Positions 8,113 through 15,443 of a DNA stretch of 35,009 nt are shown here, in pieces (within the stretch, counting starts at the first letter, position 1; each line of letters starts with the position of its first letter). The DNA lies in assembly GCA_017995665.1 (NCBI GenBank), contig JAGOIM010000001.1, forward strand, positions 3,992 to 39,000. Reading direction: 5' to 3'. The DNA comes from Anaerolineaceae bacterium (GTDB taxonomy: Bacteria > Chloroflexota > Anaerolineae > Anaerolineales > Anaerolineaceae). A model generated the notes under the pieces. That model had not been told where the DNA came from and made no database searches. It worked only from the letters and a program-made list of their open reading frames with translations. A program made the position numbers and the translations under genes.

Positions 8113-8138
8113 TATCCCACCCCGTTTGGGGTGGGATA
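8113..8138 (-). repeat. Perfect 11-bp hairpin without a T-run
   Basis: TATCCCACCCC (8113-8123) pairs perfectly with GGGGTGGGATA (8128-8138) over a GTTT loop. It is GC-rich and would be very stable. No T-run follows on either strand. It lies 18 bases past the stop of the 8157 gene and just before the true terminator, so it may be a 3' mRNA-end stabiliser or an element of its own. Confidence 0.6.
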
Positions 8139-8156
8139 TTATGGACTTTTTACAAT

Positions 8157-10091
8157 TTAACGATTCTTGCGGAGGATTGGCAGATGATACCTGTTCACCA
8201 GAACCCCATTAGGAACCGCAACTTTTCCTTCGGCAACATTAGAATCGATATTCATTTTTACTCCACCCCAGGTCTCGTCATGTCCACCGGAATACTGTAG
8301 AATTCGCTGGTAATTTGTCCATAAGCCATCCGGTAAATATCTCAAGCCCCAAACGGTCTGATTGGGGCGGAATCCGGGCGCAGAATACCATTCCGCAATC
8401 CAGACCACTGCCGGCACATTCGAAATAGTGTATATTTGGTTGTCTTTTAATCCGCTCGAAGTAGCATACAAACCTGACATAATTCCGAGCTGAGCAAGTC
8501 GAGTCGTCCAACCGTTCACATAAGCCCGCGCTGCCGCCGAACAGCTTGCACTGTAGCTGAAATGTTCCAAATCCAGATAGATTATCCCGCCTTTCCCGTT
8601 TGCATAAGTTAAGCCAAGCTCTTTCATTCTTGCTTGCGCCTGGTTTGCATTGTTCACCCCATATTGATAAGCCTGATCGACATTAATAGGGAAAGGATTC
8701 TTATAGTTGCCACAGGGTTTGGGAGCCTGATGACCGACCCAGGTGGGAATCAGCTTCCAGCCTTGTTCCGCTATCTTTTTGACATAAGCTGCGTTGAGTG
8801 CTGTGTTAGTACAAAAACGCGAAATTCCGCCAATATACAAATTCACCGCTCGATAAGGACTTTTGTTATACCAGGTGTTCAATTGGCTCAGGCTTGGCAC
8901 ATTGCAAATATCAAAGGCGTGCCCCTTGAATTTTTGAATTAGTTCTTGAGCCTGAATATCATTTTGAGGATGATTATCCTCTGTAACTTCGAACTCGCTT
9001 TGAACTGTCTGTTTGAGAACTGTTGCGCCGTTTGGCAGCCTTAGCGTCTGCCAAGCGTCCACGCCATTTCTGCTAAAAACAATTTCGAAACTATTCGAAC
9101 AAGTGATCGTTTCTTCGCCAGCCTCTCCGAATACGGATTCACAATTGCCATCGCGCAGTTCGAGCCAAAGCGCTTTGCCATCCGGGCTGTGAATTTCACT
9201 GATTTGTTGTTGTAAATCCGCTTTCTCAATTGCGGCAAATTCCGCCTTGTCCAGGTCGATTTGGCTTGCAATCTCTCCGAGTTGCGTAGTCTGAATCAGA
9301 TATTCTGATGAAAAACCACCTTCCGGTGCAATTTTTACAGGGATGAGTGCGTTTTCGCTTTGACTCAAAATCGGCAAGTCTACTTCAATTTCAAGACCGG
9401 TGCTGAAGCTCAACATGCCCGCATCAAAAAGCTCCCAGCTCAAACCGCCATCAAGCGTGCGATAAAACGATTGGGTGTTTTCGGGGTTTTTCATAAAGCC
9501 AAGTTTGGAATCAAGGAAAACAAATTCTTCCGCAACCGGCACTTCTTGAACTTCCCAATTTTTACCACCATCTTTTGTGATAAAAAGCGTGCCCATGCTG
9601 AAATTACTGCTCGTGGCTTGCTTTACCACGATGAAGCCGCTGTTTTCATCCAACCATTGCATTTGGATGCTCCCGATTGGATCAGGATAGAGAGCTCCAA
9701 TTGAGCTCAAAAGATTACTCTCAATTTCTTCCCAATTTTGCCCTTTAGATTGCGTTTTATAAATCTCAAGTGCCTTAATTGTTTCGGTTTGGGTCAGATA
9801 AAGCGCGAAGCCCAGATTTGAACGAGGGAAAGAAGCCAGCAGGTAGGGTTCAACCAGCGCTGTCTTTGGGCTAATTTCCGTCCAATCCTCACCTGTATTT
9901 TGCGTGTAATAAAGCTCTTCTTCCGATTTCAGCCAAAGCTCATTGCTGTTAACCACGCCGAAATCAAGCTCGTTGATATTTAATTGACTTTCAATGTTTA
10001 TTGTCTCATCAACTGCTCTCACCTCGGAAATCGGAAGAAAACCGGCAATAAGGCAGAGCACAATTGTCGTTAAAATAATCTTGTTTTTCAT
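8157..10091 (-). CDS. Secreted YCF48-like propeller protein with C-terminal DUF1906 glycoside hydrolase-like domain
   Basis: A 644-residue exported protein. Residues 1-26 are a signal peptide ending near EVRA. Residues 35-380 hold repeated blades with the YCF48/BNR signature (TQNTGEDWTEI, TKDGGKNWEV, TLDGGLSWEL). Residues 420-640 match the DUF1906 (Rv2525c-like) TIM-barrel, starting HAFDICNVPS and including the acidic strand GIIYLDLEHFS; this family is related to GH25 lysozymes. The likely role is binding or cleaving peptidoglycan or other polysaccharide outside the cell. The start is ATG 10091, with GAGGT upstream; the frame runs open to 10259 but that part has no signal-like sequence. The gene is divergent from lexA. 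Confidence 0.78.
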   Translation of the reverse strand: MKNKIILTTIVLCLIAGFLPISEVRAVDETINIESQLNINELDFGVVNSNELWLKSEEELYYTQNTGEDWTEISPKTALVEPYLLASFPRSNLGFALYLTQTETIKALEIYKTQSKGQNWEEIESNLLSSIGALYPDPIGSIQMQWLDENSGFIVVKQATSSNFSMGTLFITKDGGKNWEVQEVPVAEEFVFLDSKLGFMKNPENTQSFYRTLDGGLSWELFDAGMLSFSTGLEIEVDLPILSQSENALIPVKIAPEGGFSSEYLIQTTQLGEIASQIDLDKAEFAAIEKADLQQQISEIHSPDGKALWLELRDGNCESVFGEAGEETITCSNSFEIVFSRNGVDAWQTLRLPNGATVLKQTVQSEFEVTEDNHPQNDIQAQELIQKFKGHAFDICNVPSLSQLNTWYNKSPYRAVNLYIGGISRFCTNTALNAAYVKKIAEQGWKLIPTWVGHQAPKPCGNYKNPFPINVDQAYQYGVNNANQAQARMKELGLTYANGKGGIIYLDLEHFSYSASCSAAARAYVNGWTTRLAQLGIMSGLYATSSGLKDNQIYTISNVPAVVWIAEWYSAPGFRPNQTVWGLRYLPDGLWTNYQRILQYSGGHDETWGGVKMNIDSNVAEGKVAVPNGVLVNRYHLPILRKNR

Positions 10092-10220
10092 AGGTACCTC
10101 AGATTTCAAAGTTGCAATTCTTATACCCAGCCAGCCGCAACTGGACATTGCCTGATTTCCGTTACCTGATATTCCATCACCTTTTTTCGTTTCCTTTTTC
10201 CTATTCCCTGTTAGCCGCTT

Positions 10221-10245
10221 CCCGATCCCTGCTCCCCGATTTCCC
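10221..10245 (-). promoter_or_regulatory. G-quadruplex motif abutting the lexA promoter
   Basis: Four C-runs on the plus strand (10221-10223, 10227-10229, 10234-10237, 10243-10245) are separated by 3, 4 and 5 bases, so the minus strand satisfies G3-N1-7 four times. It ends one base before the lexA -35. The wider stretch 10165-10245 is strongly pyrimidine-biased on the plus strand. Confidence 0.5.
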
Positions 10246-10274
10246 TTGACAACGAACATTTGTTCTGGTAAGAT
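10246..10274 (+). promoter_or_regulatory. lexA: lexA promoter with SOS box
   Basis: TTGACA (10246-10251) and TAAGAT (10269-10274) are separated by exactly 17 bases. The spacer holds GAACATTTGTTC (10254-10265), the GAAC-N4-GTTC operator of Gram-positive-type LexA, within CGAACATTTGTTCT. LexA bound here would cover the promoter, so the gene is almost certainly autorepressed and induced by DNA damage. Confidence 0.9.
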
Positions 10275-10301
10275 TAGAACAATCTGGAGAAAGCGATAAC
10301 T

Positions 10302-11006
10302 ATGGCACGAAAAAGCAAAGGACTAAGCGAGCGCCACAAGAATATTCTTTCCTGCATTCAACAATGGCAGGAGGAAAAAGGCTATCCCCCTTCCATCCGT
10401 GAAATCGGCTTGGAGACAGATATCAGCTCGACTTCTGTCGTCAACTACTACCTCAACCAGCTCGAAGAAATGGGTTATATTCAGCGCGAGAGTAATGTTT
10501 CTCGCGGCATCAACCTGCTCAAAGACCAGAGCGGCGAGCTTTTGCAAAACATCAAAAGCGGAATTTCGCAATTTGTCGAACAGCTGGTCAGCATTCCTCT
10601 CGTCGGCAACATTATCGCCGGTGAGCCAATGCCCATTCCGGCTTCAGATTTCGCCTATTATGACCCGGAGTCCGGGGTTGATATTGCCCTCAGTCTACTC
10701 CCCAAAAGCGATACGCTCGACGATCTTTATGCCTTGAGAGTTCAGGGAGATTCCATGATTGACGCAATGGTCAACGATGGCGATATCGTCGTCATGAAGC
10801 GCACAAACCAAGCCCGCAACGGCGAAATGGTTGCTATCTGGCTCAACGACCGCGATGAAACGACACTAAAATATTTCTATGCCGAAAACGGACGCATCCG
10901 CCTTCAACCAGCTAATCCTTTTATGCAAGCCATCATCATCAACGACCCAAAAACCGTTGAAGTGCAAGGTAAAGTTGTTCTGGTCATCCGCCAATTAGAC
11001 CAGTAG
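10302..11006 (+). CDS. lexA: SOS repressor LexA
   Basis: A 234-residue repressor. The N-terminal winged helix-turn-helix domain (residues 8-72) includes GYPPSIREIG and SSTSVVNYYLNQLEEMGYI. A linker leads to the S24 peptidase-like domain. The self-cleavage site is Ala106-Gly107 in IIAGEP, with catalytic Ser151 in GDSM and Lys190 in TTLKYF; spacing agrees with E. coli LexA. It dimerises on SOS boxes and is inactivated by RecA-stimulated autocleavage. GGAG lies 13 bases before the ATG, a rather long spacing. An SOS box in its own promoter supports autoregulation. A strong terminator follows, so it is monocistronic. Confidence 0.97.
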   Translation: MARKSKGLSERHKNILSCIQQWQEEKGYPPSIREIGLETDISSTSVVNYYLNQLEEMGYIQRESNVSRGINLLKDQSGELLQNIKSGISQFVEQLVSIPLVGNIIAGEPMPIPASDFAYYDPESGVDIALSLLPKSDTLDDLYALRVQGDSMIDAMVNDGDIVVMKRTNQARNGEMVAIWLNDRDETTLKYFYAENGRIRLQPANPFMQAIIINDPKTVEVQGKVVLVIRQLDQ

Positions 11007-11028
11007 AACCAATTTATATGAGGGGTAG

Positions 11029-11060
11029 AGCTGAGCCACGCTTCCAGGCTCAGCTTTTTT
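11029..11060 (+). terminator. Intrinsic terminator of lexA
   Basis: AGCTGAGCC (11029-11037) pairs with GGCTCAGCT (11047-11055) over a nine-base loop, followed by T-run to 11060. It begins 22 bases after the lexA stop. Confidence 0.93.
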
Positions 11061-11125
11061 ATTAAAGCAATACTAATATTTGACAATACTCGCTACTTTT
11101 AGTTACTAACAATTTTGCAATCGGG

Positions 11126-11131
11126 TAAAAT
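11126..11131 (+). promoter_or_regulatory. -10 hexamer of the alpha/beta hydrolase, leaderless
   Basis: TAAAAT ends six bases before the ATG at 11138. The gap AGCGCA contains no ribosome binding site, so the transcript is probably leaderless. Confidence 0.5.
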
Positions 11132-11137
11132 AGCGCA

Positions 11138-11929
11138 ATGCAAACAATCCAATCAAAAGATAAAACCCCAATCGCCTATGAAGTTGTTGGCAAAGGACCG
11201 CTGTTGATTATCGTAAGCGGTGCGCTCAACACCCACAATTTTGGCGTGCCAAGCGAAATGACTCCCTACCTGCAAGACAATTTCACCGTCCTCAATTATG
11301 ACCGCCGCGGTCGCGGACAAAGCGGCAACACCCTGCCTTACAGCATCGACAAGGAACTCGAGGATATTGAAGCTCTGATTGACCAGCATGGCGGCAAAGC
11401 CTTCATCTTCGGTCACTCTGCCGGAGGGGCACTGGCACTTTTTACCGCTGAGAAACTCCCTGAAAAGATTGAAAAAATAGCCGTCTACGAACCGCCAATG
11501 TCCGGGAACTGGTTTATGCGCTTGGGCACGAACATTATGATTAACCAGATGAGCAAACAAGTCTCCAAAGGCGAAAACTTGAAGGTCGTCAATACTTTTA
11601 TGCGTTTCGTCGGCATGGACGACCAGCTCATCGCCGATACGCTGGCGGGTGAACATGGTCAAACCGTAATCGACATGGCTGAAACAATCATTTACGAAGC
11701 CAAAATTCAGGATGCTTCTAAAGACTTCTTCCAGGAAAAAGCTCATAATATCAGCCAACTGACGCTGCTGGTCTCCGGAACAAAAAGTTTCAAAACTGCC
11801 CCCAAAATCATGGCAGACTACGCTTCCGTTATCCCCAATGCTCAGACCCGCGTCATGGAAGGTCAAACCCACACCGTTGACCCGAAACTCATCGCCCCGA
11901 TTTTGAAAGATTTTTATCTCGGCAATTAG
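11138..11929 (+). CDS. Alpha/beta hydrolase
   Basis: A 263-residue cytoplasmic alpha/beta hydrolase. The oxyanion region (IIVSGALNTHN), the NYDRRGRGQS strand-turn near residues 53-62, the nucleophile elbow GHSAGG with Ser94, and the catalytic histidine His245 in GQTHTVDP are all present; the acidic residue is probably the Asp of the strand after LLVSGTKSFK or nearby and is less obvious. Such proteins hydrolyse esters, lactones, epoxides or related bonds and the substrate cannot be told from the sequence. It stands alone between lexA and the ribosomal block, convergent with rplL, and shares a bidirectional terminator with it. Confidence 0.9.
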   Translation: MQTIQSKDKTPIAYEVVGKGPLLIIVSGALNTHNFGVPSEMTPYLQDNFTVLNYDRRGRGQSGNTLPYSIDKELEDIEALIDQHGGKAFIFGHSAGGALALFTAEKLPEKIEKIAVYEPPMSGNWFMRLGTNIMINQMSKQVSKGENLKVVNTFMRFVGMDDQLIADTLAGEHGQTVIDMAETIIYEAKIQDASKDFFQEKAHNISQLTLLVSGTKSFKTAPKIMADYASVIPNAQTRVMEGQTHTVDPKLIAPILKDFYLGN

Positions 11930-11967
11930 CATTTTCAGATTTAGAATTAGATTTAGATATAAACAAA

Positions 11968-11997
11968 ATACCGCCCGGAATCGGGCGGTATTATTTT
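11968..11997. terminator. Bidirectional terminator between the hydrolase and rplL
   Basis: ATACCGCCCG (11968-11977) pairs with CGGGCGGTAT (11982-11991) over a GAAT loop. T-rich tracts follow on both strands (TATTATTTT on plus, TTTTG on minus). It ends both the plus-strand hydrolase gene and the minus-strand rplJ-rplL unit. Confidence 0.92.
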
Positions 11998-12019
11998 GCT
12001 TTTTAGCTTTGCTTGAAAA

Positions 12020-12397
12020 CTATGCAAGCACGACGTCGGCGCCGGCTTCTTTCAGTTTGGCGAGGGCGTCATTGGCAACGTCTTTACCAACAGCTTCCAA
12101 AACTTTGACATCAGCGGTTTCGGCCATATTTTTGGCATCAACCAAACCAAGGCTGGTCAGGGCGCGGATGACTTTAATAACTTCGATTTTCTTTGCGCCG
12201 GCACTCTTCAGGACGACATCGAATTCGGTTTTTTCTTCAACTTCTTCGGCGGGTGCAGCGGCAGGACCGGCAGCAACAGCAGCAACGGGAGCGGCAGCAG
12301 AGACGCCCCATTTTTCTTCCAAAAGTTTGACGAGGTCAGCAGCTTCCAAAACGGAAAGAGCGCTCAGTTGTTCAACAATTTTTTCTAAATCAGCCAT
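12020..12397 (-). CDS. rplL: 50S ribosomal protein L7/L12
   Basis: A 125-residue stalk protein. The N-terminal dimerisation helices (residues 1-32) are followed by an Ala/Pro-rich hinge (about 33-55) and the C-terminal factor-binding domain with EKTEFDVVLKSAGAKKIEVIKVIRALTSLGL. Dimers bind L10 and recruit translational GTPases such as the EF-Tu and EF-G in this organism. It is the last gene of the block, 55 bases after rplJ, and a strong terminator follows it, so rpoB is not part of this transcript. Confidence 0.98.
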   Translation of the reverse strand: MADLEKIVEQLSALSVLEAADLVKLLEEKWGVSAAAPVAAVAAGPAAAPAEEVEEKTEFDVVLKSAGAKKIEVIKVIRALTSLGLVDAKNMAETADVKVLEAVGKDVANDALAKLKEAGADVVLA

Positions 12398-12452
12398 TAT
12401 TTCTCCTAAATTTTTCTTTTTTATTTATTTTTCTCGATTTTAGTCGAGTCTA

Positions 12453-12983
12453 CTAAGCAGCTTCCGCTTGCTTTTCTGAATTTGCTTTAATTACTGCAGC
12501 TAAACCACGTGCGGGCTCGGCCAAAGTACGGACCAATTGACTGGCAGGAGCCAGGATGGTGCCCAACAACATGGAACGCATAACCGGTAAGGTTGGCAGA
12601 TCAGCCAGGGCTTTAACCTGTCGTGCATCCAGCAAACCCTTATCCAAATAACCACCGCTAATTGCAAATGTGTCATTGCCTTTGGTAATTTCGGTCAGTG
12701 CCTTTGCGGCAGCCGGTGCGTCTTCGAATGCGAAGACAACAACATTATTACCTTCCCAGGTTTTGGCTTCAAATGGTAAACCTTTTTCTTCCAAAACACG
12801 GGTGAACAGACGATTTTTGACAACATGCAATTCGCTCTCTGATTCGCGCAGTCTTGTTCGGGCTGCGTTTACAGCGGACATGGTCATTTTATTGTAGCTC
12901 AGGTAATAAACCGCTTTGCTTTTATCGATCCATTCACGATACTGTTCTACAATCGCTTCTTTTTCAGTTTTTGTAAATGCCAA
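12453..12983 (-). CDS. rplJ: 50S ribosomal protein L10
   Basis: A 176-residue L10. The N-terminal rRNA-binding domain (to about residue 100) and the Ala-rich C-terminal helix that holds L12 dimers (PARGLAAVIKANSEKQ) are recognisable. It forms the base of the ribosomal stalk with L11 and L12. The first usable codon is TTG at 12983, ten bases after GGAG; no in-frame ATG is close, so a TTG start is likely. A structured leader with an attenuator precedes it, and L10-L12 binding to that leader normally controls stalk protein synthesis. Confidence 0.97.
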   Translation of the reverse strand: MAFTKTEKEAIVEQYREWIDKSKAVYYLSYNKMTMSAVNAARTRLRESESELHVVKNRLFTRVLEEKGLPFEAKTWEGNNVVVFAFEDAPAAAKALTEITKGNDTFAISGGYLDKGLLDARQVKALADLPTLPVMRSMLLGTILAPASQLVRTLAEPARGLAAVIKANSEKQAEAA

Positions 12984-13160
12984 TGTACTCTATCTCCTTC
13001 CAATAAAAAATCTCTTTCCGTTTTTCCCGACGAAAAGAGATTCAATTAGCAGACTTGAGTCTTTCTAAATCTCCACCTCGGCGGGCTACATTAAGCCGTA
13101 AACGGCACCAGCTTTCTTAAGCAGAACGTGCATTTTGCACTATTCAATTATTCAACCCGA
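12984..13160 (-). ncRNA. L10-type ribosomal protein leader with attenuator
   Basis: The 252-base gap between rplA and rplJ holds no gene. On the minus strand it has several GC-rich paired segments (around 13060-13130, including a CCGCCGAGGTGG-like stretch) followed by a terminator hairpin: AATCTCTTT (13034-13042, minus) and AAAGAGATT (13009-13017), then TTTTTTA. Position and architecture match the Rfam L10 leader, in which L10-(L12)4 binding favours termination before rplJ. The 5' boundary is approximate. Confidence 0.75.
13005..13042 (-). terminator. Attenuator terminator in the rplJ leader
   Basis: A nine-base stem, 13009-13017 with 13034-13042, with a 16-base loop and a six-T run at 13005-13010 on the minus strand. 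It sits only 22 bases before the rplJ start, so it must be conditional. Confidence 0.85.
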
Positions 13161-13235
13161 CAAGTGTATCACATTTTCTGCCGGTGAAAAATATGGAATG
13201 GATTTAATCTTAAATCCATTCCATTTGCTAACAAA

Positions 13236-13958
13236 TTAAACTTGAGCGGTCTCCATGCTCATTGCAGCGTTGACATCAACTTTCACAGCCACACCCATGG
13301 TTGAAGCGAGGGTAATTCTCTTGATATAAGAGCCTTTCGCACCACTTGGGCGAGAACGACGGATAGCGGAGGTCAAAGCAGCCATATTCTCATAAAGAGA
13401 ATCGACGTCAAAGGAAACTTTGCCCAAAGGAACATGAATGTTTGCGCTTTTGTCGAGGCGATATTCGACACGACCGGCTTTGGCAACATCGATAGCATGG
13501 GCAATATCTTCAGACTGAACAACGGTTCCGGCTTTGGGGCTTGGCATCAAGTTGCGGGGACCCAAAACACGACCCAGACGACCAACCTTGCCCATCATGT
13601 CCATTGTACCAACGGCAACGTCGAAATCGGTGTAACCGCCCTGAATGCGAGCGATATCATCATCGGTTTCGGCCACAAAATCAGCTCCGGCTGCACGAGC
13701 GGCAGCGGCTGCTTCGCCTTGTGCGAAGACCAAAACGCGGATGGTTTTACCCAAGCCCTTAGGCAAAACACAGACATCACGAATCTGCTGATCAGCCTGG
13801 CGGGGGTCCAAACCTGTGCGTAAATGGATTTCAACGGTTTCATCAAATTTGGCAAATGCCAGTTCTTTGACCAATTCTAAGGCTTCGCGAGGGCTGTAAA
13901 TCTTTTCAGAATCAACCTTCTTGCTTGCGTTTTCGAAATTTTTACCTTTTTTAGACAT
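13236..13958 (-). CDS. rplA: 50S ribosomal protein L1
   Basis: A 240-residue L1 with the conserved LRTGLDPRQADQQIRD, GLGKTIRVLVFAQGE, LGPRNLMPSPKAGTV and KGSYIKRI elements in order. It binds 23S rRNA helix 76-78 (the L1 stalk) and takes part in E-site tRNA release. In many bacteria it also represses the rplK-rplA mRNA. An AAGGAG site precedes the ATG. The leader just before it shares a structured motif with the leader of rplK. Confidence 0.98.
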   Translation of the reverse strand: MSKKGKNFENASKKVDSEKIYSPREALELVKELAFAKFDETVEIHLRTGLDPRQADQQIRDVCVLPKGLGKTIRVLVFAQGEAAAAARAAGADFVAETDDDIARIQGGYTDFDVAVGTMDMMGKVGRLGRVLGPRNLMPSPKAGTVVQSEDIAHAIDVAKAGRVEYRLDKSANIHVPLGKVSFDVDSLYENMAALTSAIRRSRPSGAKGSYIKRITLASTMGVAVKVDVNAAMSMETAQV

Positions 13959-13963
13959 AACGA

Positions 13964-14001
13964 CTCCTTTGTGGTTCCTGCGGGCGTCTCAACCCTCCCA
14001 C
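13964..14001 (-). promoter_or_regulatory. Structured leader motif before rplA
   Basis: On the minus strand the sequence has the plan GTGGGAGGG-N8-CCCG-N4-ACCAC-AAAGGAG. The same plan occurs before rplK at 14452-14490. GGG and CCC can pair as a short hairpin, and the segment ends in the Shine-Dalgarno site of rplA. It may be an L1 autoregulatory site. Confidence 0.5.
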
Positions 14002-14017
14002 TTTGCTAATTTCCTGT

Positions 14018-14443
14018 TTACTTTTCAACGGTAATGCCCATATTGCGGGCAGTGCCTTCCAACTGGCGGATGGCAGCATCAATATCATTGGCGTTCATAT
14101 CTTTGAACTTGATATCAGCAATTTCTTTCAATTGAGCGCGAGTAACCTTGCCGACTTTTTCGGTTTTGGGGTTAGCAGAAGCTTTCTCAATTCCGGCAGC
14201 TTTCTTAATTAAGATAGCGGCGGGAGGCGATTTTAGTTCAAATTTGAACGAGCCATCCGCAAAGATGGTGATTTCGGCAGGAATAATTTCGCCCATCCGA
14301 TTAGAGGTGCGAGCGTTATAGTCCTTGCAGAAAGCCATGATGTTGACACCATGGGGAGCCAGAGCCGGACCAATCGGGGGGGCGGGATTCGCCTTACCGG
14401 CCTGGATTTGAAGTTTTACGATTGCTTTTACTTTCTTTGCCAC
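14018..14443 (-). CDS. rplK: 50S ribosomal protein L11
   Basis: A 141-residue L11. The N-terminal domain starts KAIVKLQIQAGKANPAPPIGPALAPHGVNIMAFCKDYNA, which includes the proline-rich switch region targeted by thiostrepton-type drugs. The C-terminal rRNA-binding domain is intact (KITRAQLKEIADIK-like region and AIRQLEGTARNMGI). It anchors the GTPase-associated centre with L10 and L12. An AAGGAG site precedes the ATG, within the leader motif shared with rplA. It lies 68 bases after nusG. Confidence 0.98.
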   Translation of the reverse strand: MAKKVKAIVKLQIQAGKANPAPPIGPALAPHGVNIMAFCKDYNARTSNRMGEIIPAEITIFADGSFKFELKSPPAAILIKKAAGIEKASANPKTEKVGKVTRAQLKEIADIKFKDMNANDIDAAIRQLEGTARNMGITVEK

Positions 14444-14451
14444 AGATAAAT

Positions 14452-14490
14452 CTCCTTGGTGGTGCTAACGGGCTGTGTATGCCCTCCCAC
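14452..14490 (-). promoter_or_regulatory. Structured leader motif before rplK
   Basis: On the minus strand it begins GTGGGAGGGC, pairs through GCCCG, and continues with GCACCACCAAGGAG, which holds the rplK ribosome binding site. It matches the motif before rplA in order, spacing and most bases. An L1-binding operator is the likely explanation by analogy with known rplKA control. Confidence 0.5.
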
Positions 14491-14511
14491 AAATTTCCGG
14501 ATTGCTCCGGT

Positions 14512-15150
14512 TTATGCTTTTTCTACCTGCAGAAAATCTAATTCCACAGGAGTTTCACGCCCAAAAAAGTTCACCATAACGCGAATCTTTGAGCGATCCA
14601 TATAAATTTCATCAACGATACCGCGGAAGTCATTGAAAGGACCATCCACAATACGCACACGGTCACCGGCTTTATAAGTAACCTTGAAAGTCGGTGCGTC
14701 GTTTTCCATTCGGCGCAAAATGCTTTGCACTTCTTCAGATCGAAGCGGAGTCGGGTCGTCGCCCATACCGACAAAGCCGGTAACTCCGGGTGTGTTACGA
14801 ACCACAAACCAAGAATCTTCTTCCAAAATCATGTTTACCAAAACATAACCGGGGAAGACATAGCGTTCAACAGTTCGCCGTTTACCATCACGAACTTCAA
14901 TTTCTTCTTGTGTCGGAATAACAACATCGAAGATTTTTTCCTTCATGTTCATGGTATCGATCCGCTGTTCAAGATTCTTGCGGACTTTGTTTTCATAACC
15001 CGAATAACAGTGAATCACAAACCATTGACGATTGTCATCAGCTTGCGCTTCTTCTGCAGCACCGGAATCTAAAGCACCCTCAGCCAAATTGTTTTCAAGT
15101 GGCCGAAGCTCTTCTGATTCAGGCAGGTCATTCTTAAAAAGATCAGCCAT
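14512..15150 (-). CDS. nusG: Transcription antitermination factor NusG
   Basis: A 212-residue NusG. An acidic extension of about 40 residues precedes the NGN domain (QWFVIHCYSGYENKVRKNLEQR). NGN ends with the VIPTQEEIEV and FPGYVLVNM strands and the RNTPGVTGFVG segment. The C-terminal KOW domain (from about residue 160, AGDRVRIVDGPFNDFRG) follows. It binds RNA polymerase to regulate pausing and couples it to the ribosome through S10. It lies 20 bases after secE, the common bacterial pairing. Confidence 0.98.
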   Translation of the reverse strand: MADLFKNDLPESEELRPLENNLAEGALDSGAAEEAQADDNRQWFVIHCYSGYENKVRKNLEQRIDTMNMKEKIFDVVIPTQEEIEVRDGKRRTVERYVFPGYVLVNMILEEDSWFVVRNTPGVTGFVGMGDDPTPLRSEEVQSILRRMENDAPTFKVTYKAGDRVRIVDGPFNDFRGIVDEIYMDRSKIRVMVNFFGRETPVELDFLQVEKA

Positions 15151-15170
15151 TATCTGCTCTTTTCTAAACG

Positions 15171-15383
15171 CTATCCAACCAATAAACCAACCAGGCGGGA
15201 CGCTAGGAAGTCAAAGACACCAAGAATCGCACCCATAAGGGCTGTAATGATTAACACAATCCGGGTCAAGGAAATGACTTCATCCTTGGCAGGCCAGGTG
15301 ACTTTACGAAGTTCGCCAATGGTTTGGCGCCACCAGTTTTTGATTCTCTGGAAGAAATTTGGTTTTTTTTCTTTCTGTGCCAT
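15171..15383 (-). CDS. secE: Preprotein translocase subunit SecE
   Basis: A 70-residue single-span SecE. A positively charged amphipathic helix (QRIKNWWRQTIGELRKVTWP) leads into one membrane segment (LTRIVLIITALMGAILGVFDFL). The KVTWP signature is the family hallmark. It clamps the SecY channel in the cytoplasmic membrane. I chose ATG 15383 because AGGAG lies eight bases upstream; an upstream in-frame codon at 15410 lacks such a site. Confidence 0.95.
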   Translation of the reverse strand: MAQKEKKPNFFQRIKNWWRQTIGELRKVTWPAKDEVISLTRIVLIITALMGAILGVFDFLASRLVGLLVG

Positions 15384-15443
15384 ACTGTTTGCTCCTGATT
15401 GACGCTTCAACGCCGCAGGTCTTACGGCGTTGGCAATTAATAA

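Noticed and set aside
10092..10259. N-terminal extension of the propeller gene to 10259
   Set aside because: The extension is basic and of low complexity, overlaps the lexA regulatory region, and would place the clear signal peptide 56 residues inside.
11153..11932. A 259-codon minus-strand open frame over the alpha/beta hydrolase
   Set aside because: The plus strand encodes an intact catalytic triad protein. The antisense frame has no domain and mirrors its codon use.
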